Shown piece by piece: positions 12,771-25,209 of a DNA stretch of 64,000 nucleotides. Numbering within the stretch: position 1 is the stretch's first letter; each line of letters opens with the position of its first letter. The notes under the pieces were generated by a model, which ran no database searches, was not told the DNA's origin, and saw only the letters and a program-made list of their open reading frames with translations. Position numbers and translations under genes: made by a program. Source of the stretch: Phytoseiulus persimilis (Eukaryota > Arthropoda > Arachnida > Mesostigmata > Phytoseiidae); contig CM075104.1 in NCBI GenBank assembly GCA_037576195.1, positions 12,540,211 to 12,604,210 on the forward strand, written 5' to 3'.

Positions 12771-14574
12771 GACGACACAACATCTCTGCGGAGGGCCTTG
12801 GAGACGTCGAACTTTTTCTGAGGAAACAGAAAAGCCCCCTATGCTCAGCTCCGGTCTAGGTGGGCGACAGAAAACATTTTCCCCTGACCTCGCTGTATAG
12901 ATTTTGTACAAATACGATCGGGCGCGGTACGTCTGGATATGCGTCAAATTCTTTGCTGGTCTTCCACGAGGAGTTCCATATTATCGCCGGTTCCTCGATG
13001 AGACATCCGTTGGTCTCGGATCCCGCGACTGAGGGCATCGTCGTCCGGAGGAGATTCTAACGCCGCTTTCTCACTCATCGCGCCCATTCTTCTTCCGAGA
13101 GGGCCAAATACCATGGAATCCGTCGAGACTTCGTAGCTGCTTCATCGGTGTACCCCGAGCTCGGGCGAGGTATTCCTCAGAATCGCCGACGCAGTTTCAC
13201 CTGCAGGGTTGAACCACCTCGACTTTGCATCTTCCTTGCGATGGACTTCTGGCGGCACGAACTCCACATTTCCCCTTCAGCGTGCCCTAGGAAGAAGCTC
13301 CCGCCAAGGTGTGCGCCGAGCATCCGTCTGTTAGCACCGCCAGATTCCGAACACCGGTGATGGCAAACAACGAAAAAAGTGGGTGCTAGGGAATACCGAT
13401 TTTGCTCATTTAACGGTCGCAATGGAGGCGGAGAAACGATCTGGGATTTTAAATAAAGGTCGCTTTCGGCTTCTCACAACCTCAGGTGCCTGTCAGGCCA
13501 CAGTGCGGCGGTTTTTTAGTATCGACGATCAAAGGGAGCAGGATCCCGAATGCACAGAGAACGTGGAGTACAGACTCCTCCTCCAGAAACCGACGATTCA
13601 CGAAATGTGAGACCCAGAAGTTCCATAGGGGTCGAGGGTCGGCGGCGAGGGACGGCACTGCAATATCGAGGTTGTCGGGTTCAAACCCGTTTTTCAGAGT
13701 TGAGAGGTTTGGAGGTTCGAAGTGTTACAGAACGCGCGAACAAAATGCGGCTCGCTGTTCGGCTCCTGACGTGATTGTTCAATGGGGTGAAATGAATATG
13801 CGCTTCGAGTGTGCTGGAAGCTACACGACGCGTGAAGACATCTCGCCGCTAAAGAACTGAATCTATTTCATGCTGTTCCAGAGAGTACACAAATCAAACT
13901 CTCAACTCATGTCCCTGGTCGACCCGTATGGTTCTGTCGTTGACTCGCATCCATTTCAGCGGTGCGTCGACCGAACAACCACTCTCTGATGACGGCTCGT
14001 GGTTACCATAAAGCCAGAAATTTTCCCTCGCGAGTCTACGCGAGTACTGGGTAGCGCATCATTCTGGATGATTCCCGGGATTGCGGGCATTGGATAGGCA
14101 AGGGGAACCGGCATCGGTTCTCATATGCCCCCAACGACTTCCGCTTGTTTTTTCGGATCAGTTCATTTTTTGACGCCGGACTCAGCAGAGTGTCACCTTG
14201 ACCTTCCCTTGGATGTACTCGTCAGAAGCCTCTTTACTGAGAAGCAGCCTGACTTGGATATTGGGCAGCAATCTTTCTAGATCAAAGATTTTCCGAATGG
14301 AGCCTTCGATGCTCTTGCATCGGTTATCTTGGTGTTTCAAAACGACGAGTCACATAAGAAATCATCTCCATCGGGAGCTGCAGCGGCACGCGTCGAAAAA
14401 ATTGTTTTTTTTCTTTTCCCGAGTTGCGTTCAACCAAGAACTGCAATGTCTATCGATTAGAATTCGTCCATACCTGATCAACCAAATCGCTGTCGTGGTC
14501 GGTGGAAGTTTTTCCCCGCCCGCATCGACGGCAGATATCGTGGACGCGCAGAATGTCCCTCGAGGGGAGTCATG
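12771..14574. other. No recognisable gene
   Basis: No domain or repeat is recognised. A small perfect hairpin, cgggttcaaacccg, lies near 13677-13690, but it has no surrounding cloverleaf and is not a tRNA. Confidence 0.4.
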
Positions 14575-14790
14575 CTCGAAACTCGGACAACCTTCTGGAA
14601 CTTATCAAGGAGAGTTTCTGAGTTCGGCGTAAGGTCGTCCTTGTCGCGACGCCACAGGCGTGCATCCACTTGCTAGCCGAGAGCGAGAACAACGCGCGAG
14701 AGAAAAGAGCTTTTGTGTTTCTCCATGTTCGTTAACGGAACATCTGCAAAGTTCCCTAAGCTAGGCGAAGTGCCTTGCCAGTCTGACGAG
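14575..14790. repeat. Dispersed repeat, copy 2 of 2
   Basis: Partner of 12510-12770, in direct orientation about 2.06 kb away. A 189-codon minus-strand frame (14756-15325) overlaps its right edge. Because that frame continues into another dispersed repeat, I regard it as repeat-derived rather than a gene. Confidence 0.6.
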
Positions 14791-15039
14791 AGAAGGAGAG
14801 AGGACCAACCTTGCTATCATATGGATCAGCTCGTCCCGCGCAAGCAACTCCTTTGTTGAGGCTGATGTTCCCTCCTTGGACGGACACCTTTGATCCGGAG
14901 TTAAACAGATTTTCATAGCGCCAGTGTATTACTCTGTGTACAACATGATGGCGAAATGGCGTTCCCACTGGGCTCTGAGGAACGATCGCCTTCTGAGGCT
15001 TTTGGATGGCTAGAAATGGCTCGCGATTAGGGGTCGCAA

Positions 15040-15430
15040 AAATGCACGAGTGCGGCGAGTCCGTATTCCTTGGATTCGTCGCACTCACGGCGAAACGTTC
15101 CAATGATAGAAGAAGCAATGCGAGTCCGAGTCCAAGAGTTGAGCGCGAGGATCGGATTATAGCGAAGGTCCGATCTGAGCGGGAGTCAACAGCGGCTGTG
15201 GTACTGTGGCTCGCGCTGGTGTCGGGTCCCGGCACCTTTTGGTGCCGGTCACGACTTGAGGAGAGCTGCAGCCCTCCATCCTTGAGGCTCTCACGGTCGA
15301 AATGAGTGATCAGGATGAGGTGCACCGATCTGCTCTCCGTTCGAATGAAACACTGCTTCCGGCATCAACAAAAAACTGTATTCTCTGGGTCAAATTGTTT
15401 TAGCGATTTTTGGACACTGATCGCTACTCT
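15040..15430. repeat. Dispersed repeat R, copy 1
   Basis: Matches 25690-25960 over two blocks. One has gcgagtcc..tatt..ttgg words. The other, longer block runs from a cttgaggctct core through cgatctgctct and ttcgaat.aaacactgct to ccggcatcaa. A third, shorter match lies at 18930-19060. Read on the minus strand, the copies give the related peptides SNKYGLVGLA and SNKYSLVGLA at the second and third copies. The right end runs straight into the IR pseudogene. Confidence 0.7.
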
Positions 15431-16034
15431 AAGGGCTTGCGCCTCCCCAGAGCGCTTGCTATCGACGCCGCTGGCTACCGTCGCGGGGCACTCCGGTTCT
15501 CGCTCGGCGGTGCACCCCAGATGGCGGCAATGGCGGAACGCATGAAAATGGGCGGACCTCAACTTCCATCCCTCGACACTTTCCGCTTCCTGATCGCAGG
15601 GTTCGTGGTGGACTCGAGCTTCCGGAGAAAACTCATATCGAGCTTCAACGTTCCTTCGCTCTTAACTCTCAACGGAGTCAATGATCTTCGTCGAGGATAC
15701 GACGGACAGATGGACTTTGCCTCTATCGGAATGAGTTCGTGCTGCAAGCCGCGGATGCTGGTTCGATCCAACCTCCGCTGAAGCTGGTCGACGAATCCCG
15801 GGAGATGAATCGCCTGCTTCTTCTTGACCCCCATGACGAGGTCGCGAGACACGCGATCGAGAATCCGAAACGTTCCGCTATTCAATTTCCAATGATTTTC
15901 CTCTCACGGACATGACCCTCTTGCGGAGAGCTCGAATCGGGGAACCAATCGAGCATATTGTGCCAACCGCCATAGTTGTCCCATCAAAATCAGATGAAAT
16001 GTCGACAATGGAGCTCGTAGCCTTCGGGAGTTAA
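15390..16034 (+). pseudogene. Ionotropic-receptor pseudogene (M1 to S2)
   Basis: This is a relic of a chemosensory ionotropic receptor closely related to the intact gene at 27.5 kb. The phrase IAGFVVDSSFRRKLISSFNV followed by PSLLTLNGVNDLRRG matches IAGFVIGSAFRHNLTSSFNV and PTILILNDVNDLQRG of the intact protein (M3 and start of the S2 lobe). After a frameshift near 15710 the match resumes as NEFVLQAADAGSIQPPLKL, against GEFVFSAADAMRNHPLLKV, then decays. A third frame gives an RARIGEPI segment equivalent to VRIGRPI. A weak M1 trace (SDFWTLIATL) lies upstream in yet another frame. At least two frameshifts and a stop break the reading, and the N-terminal half is absent. It is same-strand with the other IR loci, so tandem duplication and decay is the likely origin. 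Confidence 0.85.
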
Positions 16035-18199
16035 TTCTTTCGTTCAGGTTCTGTTGGGCCTCGCGTCAGGGAAAGGCACGAACAGTATTCGATTGACTGC
16101 GGTGAAGCATACCACAGACAGACCAACGCAAGCTGTAGAAGTAGACACACGATACGCTCTCGAGTCGAGGTCTGAATCGCCCGACGACCAGCCTCCTGGT
16201 GGGACCCCGGAACGTTTCAGCTGTTCGTCGGGAGGGGTCCATTTTCTCGATTCACGGGATTTTCTGGATTTTTGACCCATCTGGAGTCGAGTGCCCTTGT
16301 GTGCAGTTTTCATTTAAAGTTTGCGAGCGAGGGAAACCAGGACCAAGCATCTTCCGTCAGCTTGCGAATCCCTCTCCCTTCCGGCTTCTCGGGCCAGTCT
16401 TCTCGATACCGAATCTTGCCACATCTTGCAGACCTATTACTCCTCTCGCTGATCTGAACCTAGTGTAGATGAACTCGATGTGACTTGAAAAATTTCACAT
16501 GGATCATATGCCTGTTTCTCTCAGAATCTTCCACCATCTGACGGTGAACGCGTTCCTCGGCAAGTTTCGGATAGTAGCATTGGATCCAGGACTTGTTTGA
16601 ACTTGCGCGCAGGAGAACTATTCCCGGCTAACCACAGGAAGCCCCTCGCAAGCATCAGGATCAGTCAAAAGTCCCGGTCGTGAAATTTCGACATCGAACC
16701 CGATCTCTGAATGGCGGTCTTCCGCACAACACCCAAATCACGCGTCTTCTCTCTTATCACCCAAGAGATGACCCCGGCATTACTCGGGCTGGGCAGTGAT
16801 CTACAATGGCAGTCATGGATCAGAATGGAAGAATATAATATTGGGCTGCTGTCAAAATCCAGCCATGATATCGAGAAGAGAGGCGAGAACAAGAGCAGCA
16901 CGGCAAGTGTTACGTGAGAAATCGCAGAACAGTTGTTGGGAACGAAGAGACTGAGTTTCAGAATGCGTAGCTGCTCGAAATCATCATGATTGGGAGAGCC
17001 TGGGCGTGAAATTGTCTGAGCTCTGAATACATTTGACTCATGAATCGGGTCGTGCTCAATCGGTCGTGCTGCATCTGGCTTTGCGGAGTATCCAAAGCTC
17101 GATCGAATGGTATCCAAGCGAACCTCGGTTTCAGACGGAGATCTCAATGTGTTTCTCGGGAATCGGACTTTCGAGGGCACTGATGAGTTCATCGAAAAAT
17201 ATTGTGCGTTCCACTGGGGGAGTTTCTGCGCCGACTGTGGCGATGAGAAACCGAGTATTCATCATGGAGACGCGGACAATCTGGATCGTCACCAAAGCGA
17301 TGTCAGCTCGAAGAGCCTCTGTGAATCCTCTCGTTATCTTCCCGATTCTGATGAGAATCTGGGGAAGCTCCCAAGGAGGTGACTCATCATCTTTGCGGGT
17401 ATTCTGCCATGGATAGCAAAAACCAGAAGACCGGCCATCGAAGCGCCTTGAACACCGCATCAGCGGTCTCTCAGGACGCTTTCGTGTGGTGAGGAGCAAT
17501 TGTCCGATGATTTTCTCTTGGAACTTGGATTTTGAAGTGGAAATTTTGAATCCTTGTGAGATCTGGATCAAATGTCAGCAATACTAGACTTATCAGAAGT
17601 CTAGCATTCCAAGCAATCGACTGAACTGCTCACCCTCTGCTTTGCCTCCCCACTTTCATCTCTGCAAGGTCCAGGATGTTCAGACGGCTCTGTACGGCGA
17701 GATTCTTAGAAGGATCTTCTCACACTCTGCATCCCGCGAATTGAGCTAGGCGTGCATCCATGTTCCCTCCCATCCAGATGCGGCATTCATGTTTTCTCCT
17801 CCTCTACATGCTTTCCTCGACTTCATCGGGAAAATTCAACATCACTGCGCGCGCTTCGATGAGCGACGAAGACACCTCCAACAATCAGATCCCACTAAAA
17901 TTTCATCCCGTAATGGAATCCTGTTCCGATGATTCCATCGGTATCGCGGCGAGCTTTTCCGTTTCTCGACTCGAGCCTCTTCCGTGAAGCTCCCTGTAGT
18001 GAGGGAATTCGAGGTACCTAAAATACTGATGAGCTCACTGAGGTTGCTGAACAGCGACTATTCGACGGTGCTCAAGTCAGGCGGAATGAACCAATAATCG
18101 TAGAAATGGATCAAGTTCATATGTCAAGGCCATACCCTGTCCCTAATTTCATTCGTGCCATACGTACATATCAAACCGGCCGCCGGAGTTGGGCAAAGG
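16035..18199. other. No certain gene; two overlapping minus-strand open frames
   Basis: Two minus-strand frames in different phases, 17131-17571 (146 codons) and 16665-17192 (175 codons), overlap by about 60 bases. The second contains a hydrophobic run (HVTLAVLLLFSPLFSISW). This could be a frameshifted membrane protein such as a gustatory receptor, but I see no diagnostic motif. The rest of the stretch shows nothing recognisable. Confidence 0.25.
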
Positions 18200-18690
18200 C
18201 ATCAAAATCAAGACCTCACAATAAATTTAGAGCGGAATCAGGAAAGATTGAGAATGATTCCGGGCGTGCTCTACTCCGATGATCTAATTCTGATGTCTCA
18301 CTCCTCGGCACAAATGAAGCAGCTGCTGCGAATCACCACAGAAGTGGGGAACGGCTGGGAGCTTGTCTTGAATCCGTGAAATCAGCGCTCGTGGCGTTTA
18401 TTGACTCTGGGTGAATGTCAAACGTGGCCCAGAAACACGAAGCCAGCAATGTTGGGATCTACCTCGGAAAACAAGAAGAGCTCAAGGAGGGAGATATCCA
18501 CCAAAGCGCTCAGGCTTTCGCATGCCAAGTCGCTGTGGAATTTCAACGAGTTTGCGTACTAGCCATAGGACCATAACTAGTCATGGTACAGCTCGTGGAA
18601 TGGAACTAGTGAGCTTGTTCCGGTCCCTGCGGAATGAGCTCCCGGAATTTCAGTGGGCGTCGAGAGGGGAGGCCTCTATGCACCCCGAGG
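18200..18690 (+). pseudogene. Non-LTR retrotransposon reverse-transcriptase relic
   Basis: The peptide MIPGVLYSDDLILMSHSSAQ is the catalytic box of a reverse transcriptase (YxDD type with the hydrophobic LILMS tail), and the next ~25 residues end in ELVLNP followed by KSALVAF one frame over, as in LINE polymerases. Broken pieces of the thumb region continue in changing frames to about 18690. Stops and frameshifts are frequent, and no 5' end or tail is visible. It is an old fragment, more decayed than the LINE at 34 kb. Confidence 0.75.
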
Positions 18691-19390
18691 TGTGAGAGAG
18701 AAGGGACTCATCGGATAGAGAACCTTTCGAGTGAAAAACTTCTGAGATGAGGAACTTCTGAGAGGGTTTGGCGAATGGTTCTCACGCACAAATCTAACCT
18801 CATTCAGACGAACGTGAAGGTATTCTGATCTCCGGTCTGATATACCCGATACTCGACCGTTGAACTTCTTCGAACCGATTCGCACATGTCATGGTCAGCA
18901 CATCAATATGAGACCCGGGCGAGCGCCAACTGAAGAACGTGGACATCGGTGTGCGTTGGGACGCTGGCCGCAGTAGATGGCTACGTCGCAGACTCGGACG
19001 CGGAGTCGCGAGCCCAACGAGTCCGTATTTATTGGACATCATCTTTGTCAACATCATCATCATCAAAATGATCGAACAAGTAACAATGCTGTTCTCTACC
19101 TCTACGAGCTTGTTTGAGGGGCGAATCAATTCCCTAAACATCAAACGTTCAGGCCGTTTGCTAAAAGAATTGACGGGACTCCACGTTTGATGCATCCGTG
19201 TCATACCCCAACTTCTACGAGCATCAACCGGGAAAAAGCCACCCATGATATGAACGAGACCTCTCTTTGAACTCATCTCACCCAAGGGAGCAGGTAGGCA
19301 CTCGCAGGATGCTCAGGCTGTTGCTGGGCGAGATTCTCGTCCAGCAATTCTCTCTATCGATGACGCTATATGGGGCGACATTCCGCCCGA
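18691..19390. other. Intergenic, with dispersed repeat R copy 2 (18930-19060)
   Basis: Around 18930-19060 the words gagtcgcgagcccaacga and gtccgtatttattgga match repeat R copies at 15.1 and 25.7 kb. Near 18716-18765 there is a short imprecise duplication of aacttctgaga words. No gene is recognised. Confidence 0.5.
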
Positions 19391-19520
19391 AGAAAGAGAA
19401 CAATATACAGGGTGTCTTTTCTTAGTCGCGAATTTTCGAGCCCGATCCTGGTTCGGCCATAAATTTTTCACTTCTTGGAATTTTCTCGAAAATCAAGGAG
19501 TGATCGATAGAGGATATCGA
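19391..19520. mobile_element. DNA-transposon end, copy 1
   Basis: The segment starts tacagggtgtctttt and continues through tcgcgaatttt, ggaattttctcgaaaat and a gatcgatag..ggatatc stretch. The same order of words occurs at 37984-38110. A terminal cagggtgtc is common at the ends of mariner-like and other small DNA transposons. I find no opposite end with the reverse complement, so the extent is open. The perfect inverted repeat 140 bases downstream may belong to the same element. Confidence 0.5.
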
Positions 19521-19655
19521 GGCGCTCATTAACTGCAAAATGCGAGTGGTTACGATGGAAATTTGGGGTCTAAAAGTCATCGTGAAAACGTCAATATTCA
19601 TCCGACAGGGCTCGTGGGGGTGGCGTTGGACGCGCGAAAGGGAGCCGGTCGCTAA

Positions 19656-20020
19656 CCGGAAAACCGATCGAAGTTATCTCATTTCCTCGAAAAATGGCAA
19701 GCGATCGTATCAACCCCTTTTTTAAGGGCCTGCCTGTTGGCTTATTTCATTCTCTTCACTTTACCTCGCCTTTCCTATCGTAACCCCTCAACGAGGCAGA
19801 AATGAAGGAAACTCCTGCGGTGAAAATTACCCAGTAATGGGTGAATTATCTGAATATTGAGCTGCGGGGTCGATCTGACGATCATTGATTTTCACCGGAA
19901 ATCACCCTAATCCAGTTTTCCGTCGTCGGTCGCCAAAATCACCCTCGACAAACAAGGAATTCTTGATACGATCGCTTGCCATTTTTCGAGGAAATGAGAT
20001 AACTTCGATCGGTTTTCCGG
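19656..20020. repeat. Perfect 58-bp inverted repeat, 249-bp spacer
   Basis: The left arm 19656-19713 and the right arm 19963-20020 are exact reverse complements over 58 bases (arms begin ccggaaaaccgatcgaag and end gcgatcgtatcaa). The 249-bp spacer has no open frame of note. Such a perfect pair in an otherwise eroded region implies recent insertion or gene conversion. It could be a MITE-like element or the inner arms of a larger fold-back element. Confidence 0.9.
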
Positions 20021-23000
20021 CGGATGACCAGCCTCGGTATCCCCTACCCGAGAAAATTCCAAGAACTGAGAAAGTTATGGCCGGAACAAGATCGGGCTCG
20101 AGAATTCCCGACTGAAAAAAAACCACCATGTAAGCTGATGCTCTCTCCGATGGAACCGGAAGGCAACGACATCATATAAAGGGAAGAGAGACTCATGGAA
20201 GGAGAGAATGACTACACCTCCCCGGAGATCATGAACGATGTCGAACACTTTGAACTATTGGAGAGCGACTTGGCACTTACACCCGCACTCGGTTGAACGT
20301 GCACAGGATCAAATGTTATCCACAATATTCGGTTGACTATCAATAGCAGAGAAACTACAAGTGTCACAGATGCAACAGGAATCATGAAAAAAAATGCGAA
20401 TTCAATGCCGCAGTCCGCACTTGTTGCAAAACGGAAGGAAGAATCGTACCCGCCAACAGAACGAGTCGGGGGACTCGATCCCGACAACGAACAGGACAGC
20501 CCGACGAATCCAGCTTCGAAAGAGCGACAAGCGAATTTCTATGGTTATCATCAAGAATGGACCCTCCAACGCTGGATACTAGAAAGCAGTCGCCCTGTTT
20601 CCAAGGAGAATATTGATACTCTCAGGATGTTCCGCTCTCAGGTCTAGAACTCTTAAACTAGCACTCGCAGGGAGAGTCCATTAGAGCTCATGGGAGCCTT
20701 GTCGTGTTCAGCCCCAATAAAACACCCAATGAAACACACTTCCAGCACAAGTGCCACGGAACCCAAGGATGCGAACTCCTTGACTCGGCTCGCATGCGCT
20801 ACGACACCAACCTGGAGCACACCTTTCAAGGAGAATCTCTATATGAGGTACGAACAATCTCCCGCGGAACAACGGCGGAAAAGCATCTCAGATTCTCTTG
20901 AAAATAAATTTCGCAACGAAGCGGAACGTCGAACCCACTTCGAAGAAAGCAAGAATCGTGCTGTGTTGTTGCAGAAATAGGAAGTCTCGTGGGTCAAGAT
21001 ATATTGGAGTCGCAGTACATTCACAGTAAACAAGTGCGGATAAATATCTTCCATCGAATTCTACTATAGAAAACAATTTCTATAACTGTGAACCATCAAT
21101 CGAATCAGCCAGCCACAGCGAACTTACCCGTTTACGAATCCGAGAATCCGAATTCAGTCAGCAAGGATAAACGACTCGATTATCTTCCATGCAGCACAAT
21201 TCGTAAAAATCAAATGATCAACGATATCACGAGATGACCCTCTATAGCCTTTCTATTCGAAAGGCGCTGAACTCAGCATCACAAATGACATTCTTATCTT
21301 GAGCGGCGAAGTGATAGCTCGCGCCAGAGTACATCGGAAGAGCTAAGCATTCTACGCGAAGGATATCCCGAAGAGCCCAGCATGAAAACCCCCACAGGAT
21401 CTTACGTGTACCAACCGAATAGAGTACAACTCCGATTACTCCAGCGCCAATAATTTCTACCATTTGGATTCCAACCTCGATTATTCGTAACATCCAGACT
21501 TCAATCTCGATCATATCAAGTTCAATAACAGAGCGACCCCGATCGTTTTATCTCTCGAATAATTCGACAGTTTTCTGCATCAATTCGTTGAAATGATCGA
21601 GGCTGTACTGTATTGACAACGATATTCAGGATTTCGTGAGGCGTCGCGAGGACTGTCAACTGGCAGGGAGAAACCCGATCAGAGTACCGCTGTCGTTTTG
21701 GAGACAGCCAAGCAGACCATGACTCGGAATCTATGCGGATTCCGCTGGACCTCTGTTGTGCCCGCTGGTTTGGGCAGTAGTTCCGAAGAATGGAAGAGAT
21801 ACACTGTTGAACTGTAACTCTCGGCTACGTGAATGAGCCAGGTGAATCCGTCAGCGTAATGCTTCCCTCTAACGCACTGGGGTCCTCCAGAAGCAGAGTT
21901 GTGCGTTTACGACGGTGTCCGAAGTTTCCGTGGTTCACCGCCTGCTCACATGAAATCATGGGAACGATGAAAAAAATCATGTGCAGGGTGTTCGCCGGAA
22001 GTGGCACCTGACAGCTCTGTTCACTTCGATTGAAATTCCAGGTGCCGCGAGGTATTCAAGCGAATCATCGCTCAGAAATCATCTCATGATCCCTCGTGAG
22101 GGTGATCTCGTGGCATTTTGCCCGGTCAATCGGCGTCGCTGAAGCCTGGATCGCGCATCGGACAACACTGATCATAGTCCCAAACGCAGGAAGCTTCACG
22201 AAGCACTTCAACTTTCCTAGAATTTACCATCGGATGCTCGCTCTTGAACTTCGATACACGTCCATTTCCCCCGTATAACGCTGCAGATCGACTCCCAATC
22301 TCGTTTGTCATCGCGCTCCCCCTTGAGGAGATCTAATCTGGTCGGCCCTGCAGAGCGTGCAGTTTCACTTGATTCGGCTCTCGCATCACCGAGCGGTGCA
22401 TCCCGGTTTGGCTCTGTGCCGTGCACATCATTACTCCCTCAGCTAGTCCTGTCCTCATGCGCTTCGCCTAGGGTGGCAAGCGCCCGATTTATCCACGTTT
22501 TAGCGGAATTCTCTGCAGAACCATCTACTCTCACAAAACTGTGCTAGCTTCCCAACTCCGCGCTCCACCCACTGACTTGAGCTTCGTTGATGGGGATATC
22601 CGTCTGACTCTTTCCAACTGATTCGGATTCTGGTTGGAACAACTGGAATCAACACAAATCTGTTGGGGTCCAACATTATCCTGCAGCGGTTCCAGAAAAG
22701 TAAAAGATCATTATGAAAGGTTGGAGAGCTCACTGACCATCGCCTGTTGAAGCTCAGGCTTTCCCAAAGATGACAAATTATCCCATGCTTGAGAACAATG
22801 AACGCGCCGTCGGTCGAAACAGAAGTCAGCCCGCACGCGTCGTCTCCATCGTTCGCCGCAAACGGTCGTGAGATCAGTCGGAGGCGCCGAGCTTCAATGG
22901 CCCAGAGAAGCGTGGTTGTCTCGGCCCGCTGAGCTTCTAGCAGAGAGTGATGGAAGACTATGAAATCGGGTCCGTCATGAGTAGAGATTGGAAGTCCAGG

Positions 23001-24365
23001 TGTCGAAAATGAGGCGCTTCAGCCGCTCCAGCCTGGGTGGAATTGAGGTGGAATCTAGGCCTTCTAGGTGAACTGTAGGCCGAGGCTCGGCGACCAACGA
23101 AAGGCGAAAATCTGGTTTTCCAAGCGAAACTCCATCAAAGCCTCAGTGGCTCATTCTCGGGCTTCGACGTCCGTCACAAAACTTGCTGACGTGTAAGTAG
23201 AATTTCGGAGTTCGGATTCGAAGACCGAAATGACTTCGTAGAGATGGGCTTCAAACGCTTTGAACAGCGGGCAATCGTTTCCGATACCATGGCAATGAAT
23301 CACGCACAGCCCGATTCTCTGACAAGCACGGCCGATGAATCCTGAGGGAAGTTCGGCGAATCGAAACGGCTCTAAAATAGAACATTCTTGAGTATGCAGA
23401 GGCACGTTGGTGAGTGAGATGACAAGATCATTTGGAAACGGTAAATCTAGGTGTTTCAGGGGAAATTCAGGTAGAGTTCAGGCGTTTTGGGTGAATTTCC
23501 ACCCACGAACCTAGGTTTTGCCGGAAGCTTTTGCGATTCACGCGTATCGCAGGAACTTTCAAGCCCTGGCCACGTGGGATCCCGCTCATTTCAGGCTTCG
23601 CCACATACTTCTGTCGAATGCCCAATGCTCTTCTCAGGTGAATATTGAGCAACTCATCGAAAGCTGCACACTCGCGAGAGAGGCGAAACGGGTCATTATT
23701 CATCAGTGTGCTGGTGAGCAGCTCTTGGAACAATGCTTGATCTAATTTGCTCCACTTGTGATCAAGCCACTTGCGGCTGAGAGAACACCCAGTTCCCGCA
23801 CTTTCTCGAGAGTTGGCCAGCTATGAGAGCGACTCGAGATGCGCCATTCATGCTTGCCAACGACTTCCTTACCGTTGGCAACGGGGAGCTCCCCCAAGCC
23901 AGCATCGTGTGCTTCGATGCGGTCAACGGACATTATGAGCCGTGATTCAACTGTGTTTGATGTTGTTCATTCGAATGCTGCTCATAGATCCGAGAACTAT
24001 CTAGACCTGGATCGCTATTGTTGAGACGGTGCGATTGGTACGGGCTACTCTAATTGCCACTGTACGCTTGGTTTTTTCAAGGATGCGACGTATGTACTCC
24101 CTGTCAACCGCCGCTCCCCAGATTGAAGCCGCGTAGCGGTTGATGCTGTCTACCACGGAGGAGACCTGCTCTCAAAAGTTCCATTCGGCTTGAAAAGAGA
24201 TGCTGACACATATTCCGACAAGCAGTTCGACGCCTCACACCCGCGCTGTCTGTGTCTCGGGAGAGATGCAAGGGTCCTCAACGAAATCACCAGCAGTTCC
24301 GGTTTCCTTCCAGTGACGGTTCCCTGTTGTCGATAACTTGATCAGGAATATGACTTATGCCGAAC
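20021..24365. other. No recognisable gene
   Basis: This 4.3 kb holds short overlapping frames only. Around 21385-21520 a few tcgattattc/tcgatcatatc words recur at irregular spacing. Around 23040-23530 words such as tctaggtgaa and ggtggaat recur irregularly. Minus-strand frames at 23151-23405, 23467-23733 and 23742-23933 lie end to end but show no domain I recognise. Confidence 0.4.
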
Positions 24366-25209
24366 CAGTGATTCTCAACCCTCTCCGTGCACCCCCAACG
24401 AGCACACGAGGGAAGAGTCATGCCTCCCCGCAATAGAACATATGTAATCCAGCTCCTGATGGAGGTTGCCCGCTGAATATAACGGTGTATGTATGGAATT
24501 GGATCAGGATACGACCAGAATCAACGGAAAAATCATCAGTGACAACTTTGCTCTTGTGATTGGCTGCACAGATCCTGGATTCGCGGCCGAATGTTCGACG
24601 GTTTCAGCCTAACCACACCTCGCTTGCAGTTTTTCAACCAATTCTCCTTCTTGGTAAGGAGGTCGCATCAGGTACGACGAGGCGAAACAAGTTCTGCCGT
24701 GCGATAGTACTCTAGTTTGGACACCCCCCTGAGAGCTTCTCATTGAGCCACAGAAGAACACAGAAGCCTCTGCGCTGTAATGCTGTCAATACTCTTGAAG
24801 ACATTTGAGCCGACGGATCGCGGGGCTCTCAACAGTGAGGCCGAGACCTTTCCGTTCAGGAAGCGCGAGGAATCGAATTTAGTAGGAGATTGTAGCCGGA
24901 GATTCTTGCCAGCGTACAACGAAGGGATCCCAGGACAGATGACGATTTCCCGCGGCGTTAGCTGTTCCTGTGAAGAATCTCATTGTGTGATCTTGATGTG
25001 CGCCTCCTTGGTTTAAAGAGGAGAAAATGTCATATGTTCTGTTTCTCCAGGTTTGGAGAGTCTGTTCTTCGCGTGTCATTTTCTGAAAATTTCACGTCTT
25101 CACAAAGACCTGAATAAGAACAAGTGAGACAGGACGCCAGATCCCCAAAGACCCTCGGGAATCCCACATGCACCCCGAGGGTGCCCTGGCACCCCTTTGA
25201 GAATCACTG
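24366..25209. mobile_element. Non-autonomous hAT-like element
   Basis: The left end reads cagtgattctcaaccc and the right end, in reverse complement, reads cagtgattctcaaagggg, so 13 terminal bases are an exact inverted repeat. The subterminal right end (ggtgccagggcaccc in reverse) is the hairpin typical of hAT/Charlie-like elements, whose ends read cagtggttctcaa. The roughly 844-bp interior has no transposase frame. I could not find a matching 8-bp target duplication beside these ends, so the boundaries may be off or the site eroded. Confidence 0.65.

Noticed and set aside
13660..13700. tRNA-like T-arm (gggttcaaaccc)
   Set aside because: No acceptor stem, D-arm or anticodon arm can be placed around it.
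14756..15325. 189-codon minus-strand frame as a gene
   Set aside because: It spans two dispersed repeats and has no domain. The partner copies do not keep the frame.
24366..25209. CRISPR-like or prokaryotic repeat system
   Set aside because: No regular direct repeats with unique spacers exist anywhere in the window, and the spliced gene shows the sequence is eukaryotic.
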